Source: Porites lobata (Eukaryota; Cnidaria; Anthozoa; Scleractinia; Poritidae). From it: a stretch of 64,000 nucleotides of DNA. Shown here piece after piece: positions 36,658 through 51,600 of the stretch (the first letter of the stretch is position 1; every line of letters begins with the position of its first letter). The DNA lies in contig CALNXK010000153.1 in assembly GCA_942486035.1 (NCBI GenBank), forward strand, positions 643,501 through 707,500, read 5' to 3'. Below the pieces are notes generated by a model, which was given only the letters and a program-made list of their open reading frames with translations, was not told the origin of the DNA and made no database searches. Made by a program: the position numbers and the translations under genes.

Positions 36658-39600
36658 TTAGTAAAATCCAACTAGTTGGTCAAAAATATCGAGACAAAAA
36701 AACTTTAGCTAGTTAAAGCTAGACTTAAATCCTTTTTTTGCCACCAAAAAGCCGGCGCTTTTCGCTACTAGTGGGCTATGTCATATAGCCTAGTAGTAGC
36801 TCAACCAATCAGAACGCAGCATTGATAATACACCACTAGTTGGATTTTACTAATAAATGTTAGCGTGGGCTTTCCCCGGCATAACCTAAGCTTTCTCTAC
36901 CACAACTCAAAAGTCCCTAGTCAAGTGACCAGAGTAACCTCACAGAAAAAATTAAATGCAAAATGGGGTGTTGTGGGTGGGGTCAACTCCATTTTATTGA
37001 TAAATCAAAAAATTCCTACCAGATAGAGGTCCTTGTAGATGTAAGCATACAGCCAGTCATGTACTACTACATTCCATGTACGATAGTAATCGGCGTAAGA
37101 ATTTGAATTCCACCAGTCCTATGACGAGACAAGAGGAAGATACTGAAACAGTAAATCACCATTTTTGGAATTGCACACATGTTAGGCATCCTCCTGATGA
37201 ACAGTTACGACATTCAGACATTTCCTATAGCGGTAATTATTGGCAGTCTGTCCCCATTGGAACCTTCATTGCAGGTATCCACAGACACCCTGGTTCCACT
37301 TCAAAGTGAAAAGACCTGCTAAGAGGGGATGGGCTCCCTCCCTACCAAATCCCACAGCTTATGAAAGGTAGAGCAGAGGTCATCGCCAGAAATTGTTACG
37401 TCTCTCGTGTTCGTTTTTAGCCTGTCCACAGTCCTTCTATTTTTTTTTCTTTAGAGAGCCTGCAAGCCCGCGAGCCTACAAAGCTGTGCCTTGGGAAACT
37501 AGAAACTAGACTGTCTAACCATTTGGAGATGTCAGAGCAAAGAAAACACCTTGTGGTGTAGGCACACGAGGGAGATGGGAACGCGTAACCTTTCTTCCTC
37601 CTTCATTTTCGCATCGTTCAAGTTCTCGCGCGATGGGAAAGCGAGGGAAGAGGGAACACGTTATATTTCTTCTTCCTTTTGCACATTCTTCGAGTTCTCG
37701 CACGAAGTGCGCGCGAGGCAAAAGGGGACGCGTCACCTTTCTTTCTCCTTCTTTTCTGCATCCTTCGTCTTTTCACGCGATGGGCTTGCGTGGGAAGAGG
37801 GAACGCGTTACCTCTCCTTCGCGTTCCATTGCGCCCTAATTCACTTTCTTCCATTTTCTTTCGAAGGCCTTCCACACAGACCAGGAGGGGAGGGAAGGGG
37901 GAGGAATTTATGCCAACAAACCTTGTAAAACATTCGGTCAGCAAAGCGGGTCATCTCTGCAAAGGCGTTTAACCACGAATGAAGTATAGCGAAGAAGCCA
38001 AGCACAAGAACCACTGTTCCCGGGAGCATACAGTTGAATACACAAAGTGTGAAATGCCTAAAAAGAAAGACATATTAAAAAATCATTAGTTTCTGTATTA
38101 ATAAGTCGTGGGGTACCAAATAAAAATCATTCTCGAAAAATGCTTAATGGCTATGGCACAAGGATATAGCTGTTTTAAAAGGTCAAATCTCTGGTAGTGT
38201 CATTATTTGGTGCCTTTATCAACACACAAAATGCTCCTGTAGAGTTGCGAAGAAGATAAAAAACAAATTTCTCCGGGGAGTACTAACCACTTTTGTTTTG
38301 TTTTTTTGTTTGTTTGTTTGTTTTTTTTTTCGGTGATTTGTGTGGTGTAGCATTGAAACTCGAAAAAGCCAAATTTTTTCGTTTTTTTTAAGTTTCAATC
38401 CATGTCTGTCACCTTCCATTTTTGCCATCCGTAGCAACAGACGACTAGAAACAGTTTTAATGCCTATATAATTATAGTCTTAAATAACAAGACTGGACCA
38501 TTATTTTGGGTGACAAAGCGGATCAAACTGCAGAACTCTTTCACTTTATCCTTGAAACTCGTACTTCACCAGGGGTATTCGCATTCGCAGGCGCTTAGAC
38601 ACTTCAGTTAATCCTTATGGGTCGTTGTTGACCTGTTAACGAGCTTTCGAACATTACGTAAATGTACTCACTTAAAGCTCCAGTTAGACTTCCCAATATC
38701 TCTGAAGACTGGAACGCAGAACCGAGCGAACACATAATAAGTATTGAAGATGCAGGCCAAAGTTTGAAATGCATTAGACACCACGTAATTCCACCTGATG
38801 TAAGGAGTCCTGAAATAGCAAACAGAATAATGTGCCAATAAGTCTTAAGATTAGTTCAAAGATGTCGTTTATATACCGTAAAATTCTCAAAATAAGCCCC
38901 GGGGCTTATATTTTTCAAAGGCCCTTTTTGAGGGGCTTATGTTCGGAGGGGCTTATCTATAGAGGGAAATAATTATTTGCGTTTCAAAATCGATTGGGCT
39001 AGCCTTGTAGTTGGAAGTAAATTGACCGTTTTTGCTTTATTTTAGTTTGTATGGGGGGCATATATTCGGAGGGGCGATTTAACGGAGGGTTTTTTGCGTT
39101 ACGAGTTTGGGGGGCTTATCTTTGGAGGGGCTTATACATGGAGGGGCTTATTTTCGGAATTTTACGGTATCTGAAAAAAGATTTAGCACTTGCAAGGCCC
39201 AAAAAGCAAACGAATGCATACAAAAGATTAACCACATGATACAGACCATATAAGTTTAGTTTAGAGCTAGAAACGTGGATAAATACACCTAACAAAATTT
39301 CCTTCAAACTAATACTTAAATACATTTTGAGAAAATTATGCAGATGTATGGCCTAGTCAAGTAAGGGAGATTAGAGGAATTTTACTAAGTGGTCGATAAA
39401 CGGTCAACACACAGTCACGCTGACTTTCAAACAGTTTTGTGGACTGTTGGTGCTGTACGCCATTGAGCTACAGTTTCCAAAAAGTTTGATAGAAACATAT
39501 AAAATGGCATCCTTTCGTGGTCCATTTCTGACCTGTCAGTCCGTTCTGGGTGAAGTCTATCGTCCATTTCCAGTAATTCGTCTCAGAGGTAACCACAATT

Positions 39601-42600
39601 CCAATTAAAAAACCAAACTGATTAGTTTTGGCCCAGCGTAATATCTTGCTTTAACCAAACAACGTTCTGATTTCCTTGCTTAGTTTCACCGGTCTCTTGT
39701 CGGTCAATAAAGAGTACCAAATCAGTGGATACCAATTTGGTGCAGTTTGATTGGCTCCGGTAACTCGTAATATCCTTAGCTATTCTCCGTTTTGGGATGG
39801 GAGTCAATATGGTGTCCCGTTTCATAGCAGTTTCGAAAGAATTCATTCTAGCGTCAAATGAAGCGGCTGTACCAACAAATGCCAAGAAAGCGAAGGAATT
39901 TGGATTGTTGAGATTTACAGATAAGTAGAAAATTTTTATCCTATTGAATTTGCAACAAAACCGTGAAAATGCACTGGACAAGTCCCCAAAACACTGTCAA
40001 TTATTATCTATTTTCTCTTAAGAGATAGTCAACCGCGCTTATGAAAATATTGACCGCAAGCGCTAGGGGGTGGTGAGGAAAGGAGCGCTCCGCGGGCTCA
40101 GAACGTATGTGGACAGGCTAATTCAAGAAAGTGACTTGTTAATTTTTTATCCGACTGATTTTGTAAATACTTCACTGTGAAACAACTATGGCCTTCAGGG
40201 TCGGTGCATAGCGCTAGATATATACCTCGACGCTTCATATCTCGGTATTTAGTAAAATCCAGCTAGTGGTCTATTATCAATGCTGCGTTTCTGATTGGTT
40301 GAGCTGCTATTAGGCTATATGTTATAGCCCACTAGTAGCGAAAAGCGCGGGCTTTTTGGCGGCAAAAAAGGATTAAAGTCTAGCTTTAACTAGCTAAAAG
40401 TTTCTTATTCTCGGCATTTTTAAACAAATTAGGGTTTGGATTTTTTACTAAATTGTTCAGATTCCACAGAGGTTACGGAGGAGTCACTTCCCTCCAGAAA
40501 TTTTCGGTAACAAACAGGGAGCAGAAATTTTCGGTGTTATAAACCTTAATTAAATCATCAAAATTAAAGAATTATACTGCACGACAAAATAAATTATGAT
40601 CAAAGTTTGCTCGATGCCATTATGGATTTATTGTATCATATTTGCCAGGACCACTGCTGTTATCTTAACAACAAAGACTCCAAAATTTCTTGACTCCACT
40701 TATCAATAAAATTTGGGTACTGATCTCTGTAGACAAGCGTTGGACAGAATAGCTGTAATCATATTGCATGCCATTATGCTATTGTATCATATTTGCTGCT
40801 GTTATCTTAACAACAAAGTCTTACATTGGGTACTGATCTCTGTAGACAAGCGTTGGACAGAATAAGAAGTACAAGTACTGGCCAAACTCTGGCAATGGCT
40901 GGTTCGTCTCTTTATCCTGAGTCTCACTAGTTGTTGCATCTTCATCGCCGTTGCCCTGATTAACTTGGTCAGAATCCTCAACACGAGTCGAAACTGTAGA
41001 CACAACCAAACGTTTTCTATATTTTTTTCTTGTTTCAAATTTTAATACAGTCAAACCTCCGTAAGGTGATGTTACACGAGGCGATTCGCAACGACGATTT
41101 TTAAGCGCAACACAGCATGGCAACATTGTTGTGTTATATTGTTTCGAATGGTAACAACATTGTTCCAGCATTGTAACGCTGTGTTGCGCTAAAAATCGTC
41201 GTTGCGAATCGTCCCGTGTAACATCACCTGTAAGCCAGGGGCGGATCTAGGGGGAGGGTGCAGGGGGTGCGCCCCCAGAGATGAGCTGCGGTTTTCTAAT
41301 ACAACTGGTATTCTGCAAAAAAATAAACTATGTGGTTTATTGGTGTTGAAGTAGGGCAAGAAGACTAGTGCACCCCCTCCTGAAAAAAATCCTGGATCCG
41401 CCCCTGTAAGCGACCACTCAACAGAGGGTGGTCGCTCACGAGAATCGAACTATAGGCTGGGGTATCATTCTAGGACAGGACGGAATACATATACATTTTT
41501 GAAGAGAATTCGTTGCATCTGATATCTAAGTTACGATATGGCTTGTGTAGTCTCCTGTTCCCACAAATAGTACATCGCACTCGTTTAGAAGTGAAGAAAA
41601 AGCAATTAACATAAGGAATCAAACAATTTTTTCAGTGGTCGATTACAAGAAAAAGGACAATTGAAAATTGTTAAGCTTTCATCCACATAGTTGGTCGTAA
41701 TCGCTGTAATTTGAGAGGTTGTTCCCATTGTAGTAACTTCACTATGAGGATTTCGGAGTTTTGGATACAAGTAGCTGACCGCTTATGGGAGCTGGTTGCT
41801 TTTGGAGGTTTGACTGCATGTCTTACACTTTCCGAATGTCCGCCAAAGCACAGCGCGCATTTACTCGGTCATGAGATGGGGTACGGTTCGTTTCGATATA
41901 AAGTCGTTTCGATACAAGTTTACTCAGTGGAGGAGTAAAAAGTTCCACTTACTTGGCTTAAAGAACGAACAGCATTCACCCAAAATGTTTTTCTTGTTCA
42001 CGCGAAAACTTTACCTGAAGTGAAGGAAATTTTCGTGCAATTTCACTGCTTGAGTTCGTATCAAAACGACTTGTTTCGAAACGACTTTGAACCGAAACGA
42101 CCGTTTTCCATGAGATGACGTTACTCACAATATTATTTTTTTGTAATGAAAAGCGTAAAAACAGTAGCGAGAGTTCTATACAAACTAGTCCAGTTTTCTT
42201 CATATTATTTCATTGTTTACACAAACCACTAAAACTTGCATCTTTAATGGAAACTTGTCATCAGGTTTATACTAGCCTTCCTGACCCGTACAATTTAAAG
42301 GAAACGGGTTGGGAACAATTAAAACAAAAAAAAATGTTTAAAAAGATCAGATACAAGTTGATTAATTACAGAATTTCCATAAATGTCTCTTCAACGCCTG
42401 AAGTAGAACCCGTTTGGCTTCTTGAAGTGTTAATCCTTTGAATATAGAGAGTTAGAGTTTGATTATTTTTTAACCCTTTCACTTACAGGAGGGTGTAAAT
42501 TGGACTGTCTCGCATATAACAGCAATTGTTGCTGTCATAACCATACAAAAGAAGAAATTACGCCGCGCGGAGGTAAAAAATTTCTCTTCGAGTATTGAAA

Positions 42601-45600
42601 TTTGATATCTCACGACTGACTAGTTTTAGCCTTCAAGCAAGCTTTCCGGGGCGCTCTGACAGCGGGGCGGGAAAAGGAAAGAGAGCAACTACGTCTCTGG
42701 AATTTAAATATCTGCATCGAAAAAGTCGATGCGAAATGCTGATTGGCGGAGATGACATTAGTAATGACGTCATTACCCTTGACACGTGCTTTCACGTGTT
42801 TTCTAATGTTTGTTTACATTTGCGCTCGTTTCCGCTTCGCGCTGATTGGCGGAAATCTGAAAGCTCAGTCGACGGGGAGCTACAGGGGAATTGGAGGTTG
42901 AATTTAAATTCCAGAGACGTAGTTGCAAGCTCTCCTTCCTTTTCCAGGAAAGCGCCCCAAAGGACTTGCTCACAGGCTGATATAACAGCCTCCTTTTTTC
43001 CCAATTCCTCCTCCAACAAGAAGAAGACAAAGGCAGGCTCTGCTCTCAGCATGAATATTTGGCCTTAAAGAGTTAGCTGTGGCCTCTTTTGAGGTATAAC
43101 TCCATTGACACTCTCTTGCTAACAAAACAAATTACTTTGGAAGAAGCATAACAGTTTTCTTACCTACTTCTTTCTTGTGTGACAGAACCTTAGGAACATT
43201 TTCCCTTACAAAGGCATGAACTTTCAGCATAAAACGAACCTGAAAACCAAATTAAGGCAAAGAGAACTTACAGGGTACGTCAAAGAAGTAGAACAAAAAT
43301 TACACCGCAAAAGGGAAAGGTATATGTTTGAGAAGGGAATTACATGTACGGTGTTACAGTGACAATCAAAAAGATTTCACTTTTAAAATTAATGTGTTCT
43401 TCCAAAACATATTCGTACTCTCCTTAAGAGACGTTTCTCTTTTTCCTTTTTTTGTTAGAACCTCCCCACTCCTACCCCTATGGAAATTCCAGTTTAACTT
43501 CAGACTTCACAACCACCCCTACCCCCTCTCGGAGATAATGGACACACCAATCCATACCTACCCCATAGTCCTCGACTTCTTAAGAAAAATTTTGATTGCC
43601 AAGCGGAGTGCATGACTTGGGGTGAACAACTTCAGTGTACTCAAGTCACAGTGCTTGCACCAATCAGTTTATTCTTTAAGTGATTTTGGCCTCATTAAGA
43701 ATTATCTTTTAAGTCAACACATTCAATACATGACGTCACGGCGGCCATACTGGGATCCAAAAAACAATGAAACGGTGGCCATGTTGGTGTCCCAAACTAG
43801 TTCTGTGGGAGTTGAACTCTTTTCTTATGCAAACGCTTTCTTTTGTTTCAATAAATTTGCAAAGATGCTAGCCACCACGCGCGTGAAAACACTCTCTAGA
43901 CCTGGAAATGGTATTTTTGACCTTTCGACGAGTTTACAGATGTAGTTTGTATTTGTGAATGTGCTCATACATGAAATGATGTGGATGAGATCGGAGGACA
44001 ATGGATGTGTCCTCTTTACATTACAATTATGTTAACATGTTAATGGGCAAGCTCGGACGTCAGCATAAAGGGTGCCACTAGCAGCCACTATCAGTTCCAG
44101 CCTAGATATGAATGATATACAGTGTGTATGCGAGGTAAACCACACTTCCAGGGTAACTTCCCTTACCCTCTTCAAACACTACTGTGGGATCTTTTATGTC
44201 CCCTTTGATTTCACCTGAATGAAAGAAGGATGAATGAGACAAAGCCAACAGTTTAACACCACTGCCCAGTGGACTACAGCCTGTGTTGCAACCGGATATG
44301 TCTCATGAGAACTAGATAAAGAACAGTCTGGATGTAGTCCTTCTAGAATGTCTGCAAAGCAGGCTAAAGAGTGGAGCTTCCATTTCAGTGACAAAAAGTA
44401 CTCTAAAATGTATTTAGTCATGGGCGCGGCTGTTGTTGGCTGAAATGAAATATATACAGTTAATTACCTGTTCTGCAAGTATGATAATAGAAGATGCAGG
44501 AGGTAGGTTATGTTGACAGACTTCCTGAACTGGGAATATGGCAAACACAATCAAGTACGTTATGTACAGAATAAACCAGGCCACATCAGGCAATGGCATC
44601 CACGAATGCCTGTTTGAATGCCATGCCATAAAAATGGGAAAGGCTGACATAGCCATGACTTTCATAACGAGCCAAATGCTGACCACGGTTGAAGGCTTTC
44701 CAAATGCCCATCTTAGAATTGACAGATCAAGTGTAAGACTGAAAGAAAGCAAAAAGGGATGTACCAGTCAGTCCATTTAAGATGAGGTTTTCTCAATACT
44801 AAATGGTGCTCACACGTGAGCCAGAGTCATTCTGGCAGGAAAATGTGATAGCCGTTGTCATTCTATAACAAGTTTTAACAAGAGTCTTGTAGTGGTGGAA
44901 ATAACTTCTACATTACAGGTGTAGAAGTTTTATTATTTTTAACGTCTTCCAATAAAGATAACAGTGCTAACTTTTCTGGTGAAAAAAGTACAATTAAGCT
45001 TTCTGGGGTGTCTATTTTTTGATAATATACGCGAAAAAATTTAAATCAAATCTCGTACTCGTCTACAGTCATTCTCGTCCTCAAATCTAACAACAATTAA
45101 ATCCACATATTTAATTAACACAACATTTTTTTTTACTGTTGGTGAGTAATGGCCTCATAAAATGTCTACCTCAATTTAAAAGAATCATGTTGCCAAAAAC
45201 AGGTATGTTAAATAAAAATAAAAATAATAAAATAATAATAATAATGTAATAAATAATATTTTAAGAGGAGGCCTCCAATCACCTATAAAGGTGGTTTCTG
45301 GAGGATCCTTCAAAATTAAGATAAAAAATAATACATTAAAATAAAACTAAAATATGGCTAAAAACTAAGGTTTAAAAGTAGGACTAAGGTTAAAAAGACT
45401 AACTAAGGTTCGAAAGATAAAAATACTAAGATTCAAAACTAAGACAAAAATAAGTACTACAGGTAATTACAGTTCGAAATAGTTTAATGATACATATGTA
45501 CATGTACGTTACGCACCTTCCTTTATCGATGTAGTCATAAACTACAGTGTTGATGATTAACACTATAAGCAAGGCTACAAAAATGTTGTAGATTGTCTTG

Positions 45601-48600
45601 ATATGGTTTACTTCAAGAAGCTCCCTGGAAGGAAGGAAGGAAGAAAGAAAGAAAATCAGCCTTCACAATAATTTATTATTTAAGGATTTCAAAGCAATGC
45701 ATTGTTAAAAAAAATCCATACTACCCCCTACAGAGGGATCTTGGTTTCAACCCTCCCCTCCCCCTTTCCCGAAGATGATGCTAGTTTACATGTAGCTTCA
45801 TAATTTCCTTAAAAAATTCAGCATGCAAAGAAAATTGTGTGCCATAGCCCAGGGCTAGTGAATTTTGCTATCGGATTATTAGTGAATTCTGTTATTATGA
45901 ACTTGCAAAGTTTTAGGGGGAATTCAAATAACAGAAAACCCATAATAAACCTTGCTCATCAAAAATTTTTACAGGCTAGTTAAAATGGCTCTTTGGCTAG
46001 TTAATGCTATAGCTACCATAACAGCCAGCTGTAAAACTGACCTTTTTTTGCACCCTGAATTTTGGCCTTTAAATGCCGAATCTCTCTCTTAGAATTTCCA
46101 ATGACCCTAGATCGGTTGGATATGGATATTGTCCCAGCAGTAAACTGTTAGTTTTCAGCCTGGGAGGGGTGTGGGGGGGTTACTGCTATAATTATATGGG
46201 CTATATAGGTATGTGCCGCTGTGAAGGGTATGGTTTTTAAGCAGTTTACTCTGGGATACGGTATATAAATCAGAGAGTTTGGGTCTAGAATAGGGTATCA
46301 TTTTTCAGGAAACTGATCAGTTGGTTGAAGATTTTGTCTAGACTAGGGAAACAGCTACTCTAGGATAGGGGGATTTTGGGAGTTTACTCTAGTACAGGGT
46401 AGCAAAATTCAGCTGAACTAGCTCTGGCATAGGTTAAGGGTTCCAGGGTCCCAGCAGCACATCCCCACCCCGAAATTCCTAAAGTACCCCCCAGGGTTTT
46501 TCAGGTACACTGTCGGTTTGCATACACAAAGCAGCAGGCAAAGATGTCAATGGGAAACATTGCAAACCCTTTTTCAAAGAAACTATTTCATATAATGCTT
46601 TTTTTCTGTATCTGTGACTACAGTGTTTACCATTTACAACAAAAATGTGTTTTTGACAATGTCACACGAGAACTAAATTTATCCACTCACTAAAAATTGA
46701 AAGTATAAACCCAAAAGAGCTGCTACATGTACGTGTAGAGCTAAAGAGGAGACTGAATGTCCAAACTTTCTTAAGGTCTCGGTAAAGGAAAACGAGGTGC
46801 CCACAGAAAAAAATTCTAGTCGCGCGAGTATTTTCGCTACAAAGGCAAGTTATATATCAAATTAAAGCTAAAAGACTAAATTACCTTATGAAAGATTTTA
46901 TTTCATCGAATTTCAAAAGGCGCTTAAGTTTTTTGCTCTCGAACTCAGAGGTATCGAGTTTACTGCTGAAGCTCCAGCCCTTTTCGCGTTGTTAAATATT
47001 CACTTCCTTTTTATTGCATCTGATTGACAGATAAAAGACCTAAAAAAAAGGGTGTGAGGAAATTTGCATATGTCTCGTATTAGTGGAATTATTGCATTTC
47101 AAACTAAAAAGTCGAATCTCGAGCGCGATTATTTTTAAAGAAACTGGCATAATATGAGTTACAAAGGGAAATCGGAAAATTCCTCACACCCTTTTTGAGT
47201 CTATATCATTATCCATCATATCTGAAAGTTTCAAAGCGATAGCTTAAAACCTGTCCCGACTGGAGGTCGGAGAATTTTGATTTTTGCGTCTAAAATAGAG
47301 TGAGAGAAAATCAGCTCTAAAGATTTAGCGCGAGGTCCACGCTTGGCTGGTTAGCTCAGAAAAGGCTCATTTTAGAAGGGTTAAAAAGCACTTTCTGATT
47401 TTCTTTTTCTTCCAAAATAAAATTTAGGACCCACTCATGCCAAAAATCCCAAAAAAACAAAATCGAGCAATGTACTAAAATTTTCATTTACCGAGACCTT
47501 AAGCAGCAAAAGTAATAATTTTCCAAAATAACTGAACAAATCTAGCCTCTTTAATTGAATTGAACTTCTGGTTTTCTCATAAAGGGTTGTATGGAATAAG
47601 TAGCCAAGAGAGTCTTGATTTAACACCAAAGTCTGCTTAAACTCAACCAAAGAGTGAACGATACATACTATGCTACTTACGTCAGTAGAGACTGCCGTGG
47701 AACAAACACCCTACTTCCATTTAATTTGTCTCTGCAATAAGAAAAGCCAATGAATAAATGAATTAATATTTAAAAATGACAGTATGACAACGCAAAGTTG
47801 AAGCAGCCAGCTTGGCTGCACAGAGTTAACTGTAATGAAATGTATTATTTATCACTCTACACACATCTCTTTTTAATCATCTTGATACATTTTAAACCCA
47901 CTTAAATATTGCATTTATTCAACCTTGAGGCCCTGTCCATGTACATCTATACAGTCATGTACATAAACAAGGTGACAGGAGATTAGCACTTTAATTAGAT
48001 ATTTAGGGTGCTGTAGTAGTATTAATAATAGGTTGCCAAAAGGCAACTTTGAAACAATGGTGCTACCTTGTATTTTATGTTGCAAGGTCAATACAGAACC
48101 CATGCCTGAGCCAAATTATTGTTTTTTTCTTTCTTGTTATTGATGGTTTTCTGGGTTCTCCTGCCGTGGTTGTACTGTCATGCATCAATGCTTGTTAAAA
48201 GAGTAGTTTTCACGTTTGAAATTCTTGAATTAATACTTCTACCAGGTCATCGCAGCAGAGATTCCATGAGATAGCGCATGCGCATAGCTGGTCAATTTTG
48301 TGCTTGCGTCGCCATTTTGGCAAGGCTGGTCTGTTAGCCCATCACAATCCGGTGTCTATCTTCACCATCGTAAAGTTATATTTCTTATTTATCATACATC
48401 GGCAATCTTTGCGAAGCAAAGTTTATAACTGCCGTGTTTTTTCATTCACTAAAAATGCCTACGCCGGGTTCCGGCGTACTTGATGAAATCCTTGATGTGA
48501 CCAAGGAGTCACTGACCGAGTCAAATTAGCGAATTTGACAAGAAAAAAGGAACTACGCTTACAGGATCGTCTCGATCTCCAAAACAACAATCCACATCTG

Positions 48601-51600
48601 CGCAAACACGAGTCAGGCTGCTGACTCTGCTGAAGGCGAGGGAGAAGCTAGGCTTCTCCACAAACTCGACCTATTGACAAGCCTCGTGCAAGACATGGTG
48701 CCCGTTGTCAAAACTTTACAAGAGTCTCACGATGCCTTGCTATTGCAAGATGTGGATGATGTCAACGCTCGCCGTTGGCTGAAAGCGAGAATGAGGAAGG
48801 GCCTCCGCCAAAGCGACCCAGAATCACGCCACAACCGGACGAACAACCCCGTTCCAAAACGACAGATACTACTGGCAAAGTGGATTCACTTGTCACCGAA
48901 GTGACCGAGGGCGAAGTCACGGGGCCAGCGATTTCGGAAAAAATCGCAAACGTTCTTAACAACATCCTCGCCAGTGGTCTTAATGATCAAGCCACTAAGC
49001 GGCGAAAAGAGAACATTCATAGGCCCACAAACAGCACATTACTTGCCCAAACTCGTGTCAATTCCGAGATTTGGGACATCGCTAAAAAGCCAACACGAAG
49101 CATGGATGCTAGACTTCAAGCTTTGCAAGACACCCTGATTAAAGGGCTTATTCCTCTTGCAGACATGACAGGAAAAGTGGGTGAATCTTTGGATTCAGGC
49201 GCTGCAATGCCAACCAAAAGAGACCCTATGGGAAGCTCTATCAATTCCCTTCTTCTTTGCGGCGGCTAACCACAGCTTGAATATTTGCCGCCGTGACTTG
49301 TTCAAAACAGATTTAGATGACAGCTACAAGGCCTTGTGTAATAACAAGCACCCAATTGGAAGTGAACTGTTTGGTGACGACCTAGCGAACGGCTGAAAAC
49401 AGTTACCGAGAGTAACAAAGCAGCCAAACAGCTTACAAGATCCAACAAGCCAAGTTCTCAGAAGTATAAAGGGCCATCACGGTCTTTTTGGGCCAAAGGG
49501 GCGCAACCAGCGCCCCCTTCAACCAGTACAGCAACCATGGCAGAGGCTATCAGAGGAGCAATCACCCCTCATACAGGAAGGAACCTCGCAAAAACCGAGG
49601 CGAAAACAATGAAACAGACTGTGAAACAGTCATGACTCAACCTAAGGTAAGCTCTGTACCCACCCTTATTACTGGTGGAAGAATTAAGAATTTTCTGGCC
49701 AAGTGGCAAGAAATTACCTCTGACAGAACTATTCTGTCCATCGTACAGGGCTACAAACTTGAGTTTTATGACATACAGCCTGTTCAACTAGGTAGAGTTA
49801 GACCTACCATTCTGTATACTGAGGCAGCAGTGGCCTTAGATCAGCAGATTCAAAATTTTTTGTCTAGGGGTATCATTGTTGAGTCCCAACATGAATCCAC
49901 CGAATTCATATCCCCGTTTTTCTCCGAGCTAAGAAAAATGGGAGTTTCAGAATGATTCTGAATTTGAAAGAATTCAATCGCTTTATTGCTTACCATCATT
50001 TTAAGATGGATAATATTGAAACCTGTGTTCACTTGATGAAACCTGGGTGTTTTATGGCATCTATTGATCTTTCAGATGCTTATTTTTCTGTACCTGTTGA
50101 CCGGTCACATCAAAAATATCTTAAGTTTTTATGGAAAGGAAAGCTTTATCAGTTTACTTGCCTTGCGCAGGGCCTTGCCTGTGCTCCCAGAGTGTTCACC
50201 AAATTACTCAAACCTGTGTATGCATACCTCCGACTCAAAGGACATGTTTCTAGTGGGTATTTAGACGACTCCTTTTTAGAAGGAGACACTAGTGTGGCCT
50301 GCTCATCCAATGTCCAGGATACCTTAACCCTTTTAGGGGACTTGGGTTTCTGCCCTAATTTGGCTAAATCAGTTGTCCAACCTACACAGATCCTTGAACA
50401 TCTGGGTTTTATTTTAAATTCCTTAGACATGTCTGTTAGCATAACAGATCACAATTTTGGCAAGCTACTTGCCTCAGCACATCAGGTATTGCAATCTACA
50501 TCTGTTCCTGTTAGACTGGTTGCTCGTTTAGTGGGCATTATGGTATCTTTTTTCCCTGGTGTAGAGTATGCTAGACTTTTTTACAGACAACTTGAGATTG
50601 AAAAATCAACTGCTCTAAAAAATTCCAACTGGAATTTTGAAAGTCCTATGATGTTGTCTGAAACAGCAAAAAATGACATAGTCTGGTGGATGAACCATGC
50701 CAAAACATGCAAAAGGAAGATTAGTCATGGGAAAATCACAAGAGAACTCAAAACAGATGCCTCTACCCAAGGGTGGGGAGCCTTTTCAGATGGGATTTCC
50801 ACAGGTGGCAGGTGGTCCCCGGAAGAAGCTCAACTGTATATTAATGCCCTAGAGCTCCTCGCTGTTTTTTGGGGCCTCAAGGCTTTATGCCCTTCAGAAC
50901 ATCACTGCCACATTAAAGTTCTGTCTGATAATACCACCACTGTATCATATCTGAGGAACATGGGGGGATCCCATTCTACCCCTTGTAATGATATCTCCAG
51001 AGACATATGGCTTTGGTGCAAGGACAGAGATATCTGGATCACACCTGCACATATCCCTGGGGTCGAGAATATCGAAGCAGACTCTGCTTCCCGGGTTTTT
51101 AATGACAAAACAGAATGGAAACTAGACCAACCAGTGGTGTCAGAAATTTTTTCCTTATTTGGCAAACCTGACCTTGATTTATTCGCATCCAGACTTAACC
51201 ATCAACTGTCTCGTTATGTTTCATGGATCCCTGATCCTAATGCTGTTGGAGTAGATGCTTTTACATTAGACTGGGGAACACAATATAACTATGTTTTTCC
51301 TCCCTTCAGTTTAATTTCACAAGTTCTACAAAAGGTGGAGGAGGATCAAGCAGAAGCAATCATGATAGCCCCTCATTGGCCAACACAGTCCTGGTTTCCC
51401 AAATTAACAAGACTTCTGGTGCAGACCCCAGTGCTACTCCCCAATCGTCCCAACATCGTACACCTCCCCTTCAACCCAGGGAAAGAACACCCATTGGGGC
51501 AAAACTGCTGCTGATGGCATGTCACTTATCAGGGAAAGTCTCCAAAATAAAGGCATTTCAGCGAGGGCTCAAGAGCTCATTCTGCAGTCCTGGAGGAAGG

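Noticed and set aside
37515..37944. Several long overlapping frames on both strands
   Set aside because: They arise from a stop-poor minisatellite. Only 37922-38057 in this area is real coding sequence (SOAT exon 9).
39510..39600. Possible extra minus-strand exon (TNYWKWTIDFTQNGL reading)
   Set aside because: SOAT is already continuous and in phase from exon 7 (40825) to exon 8 (38809). This piece has no matching splice sites and looks like repeat sequence.
40713..40751. Possible extra SOAT exon
   Set aside because: It is an exact copy of the end of exon 7 without a functional donor. Including it would duplicate the conserved motif out of phase.
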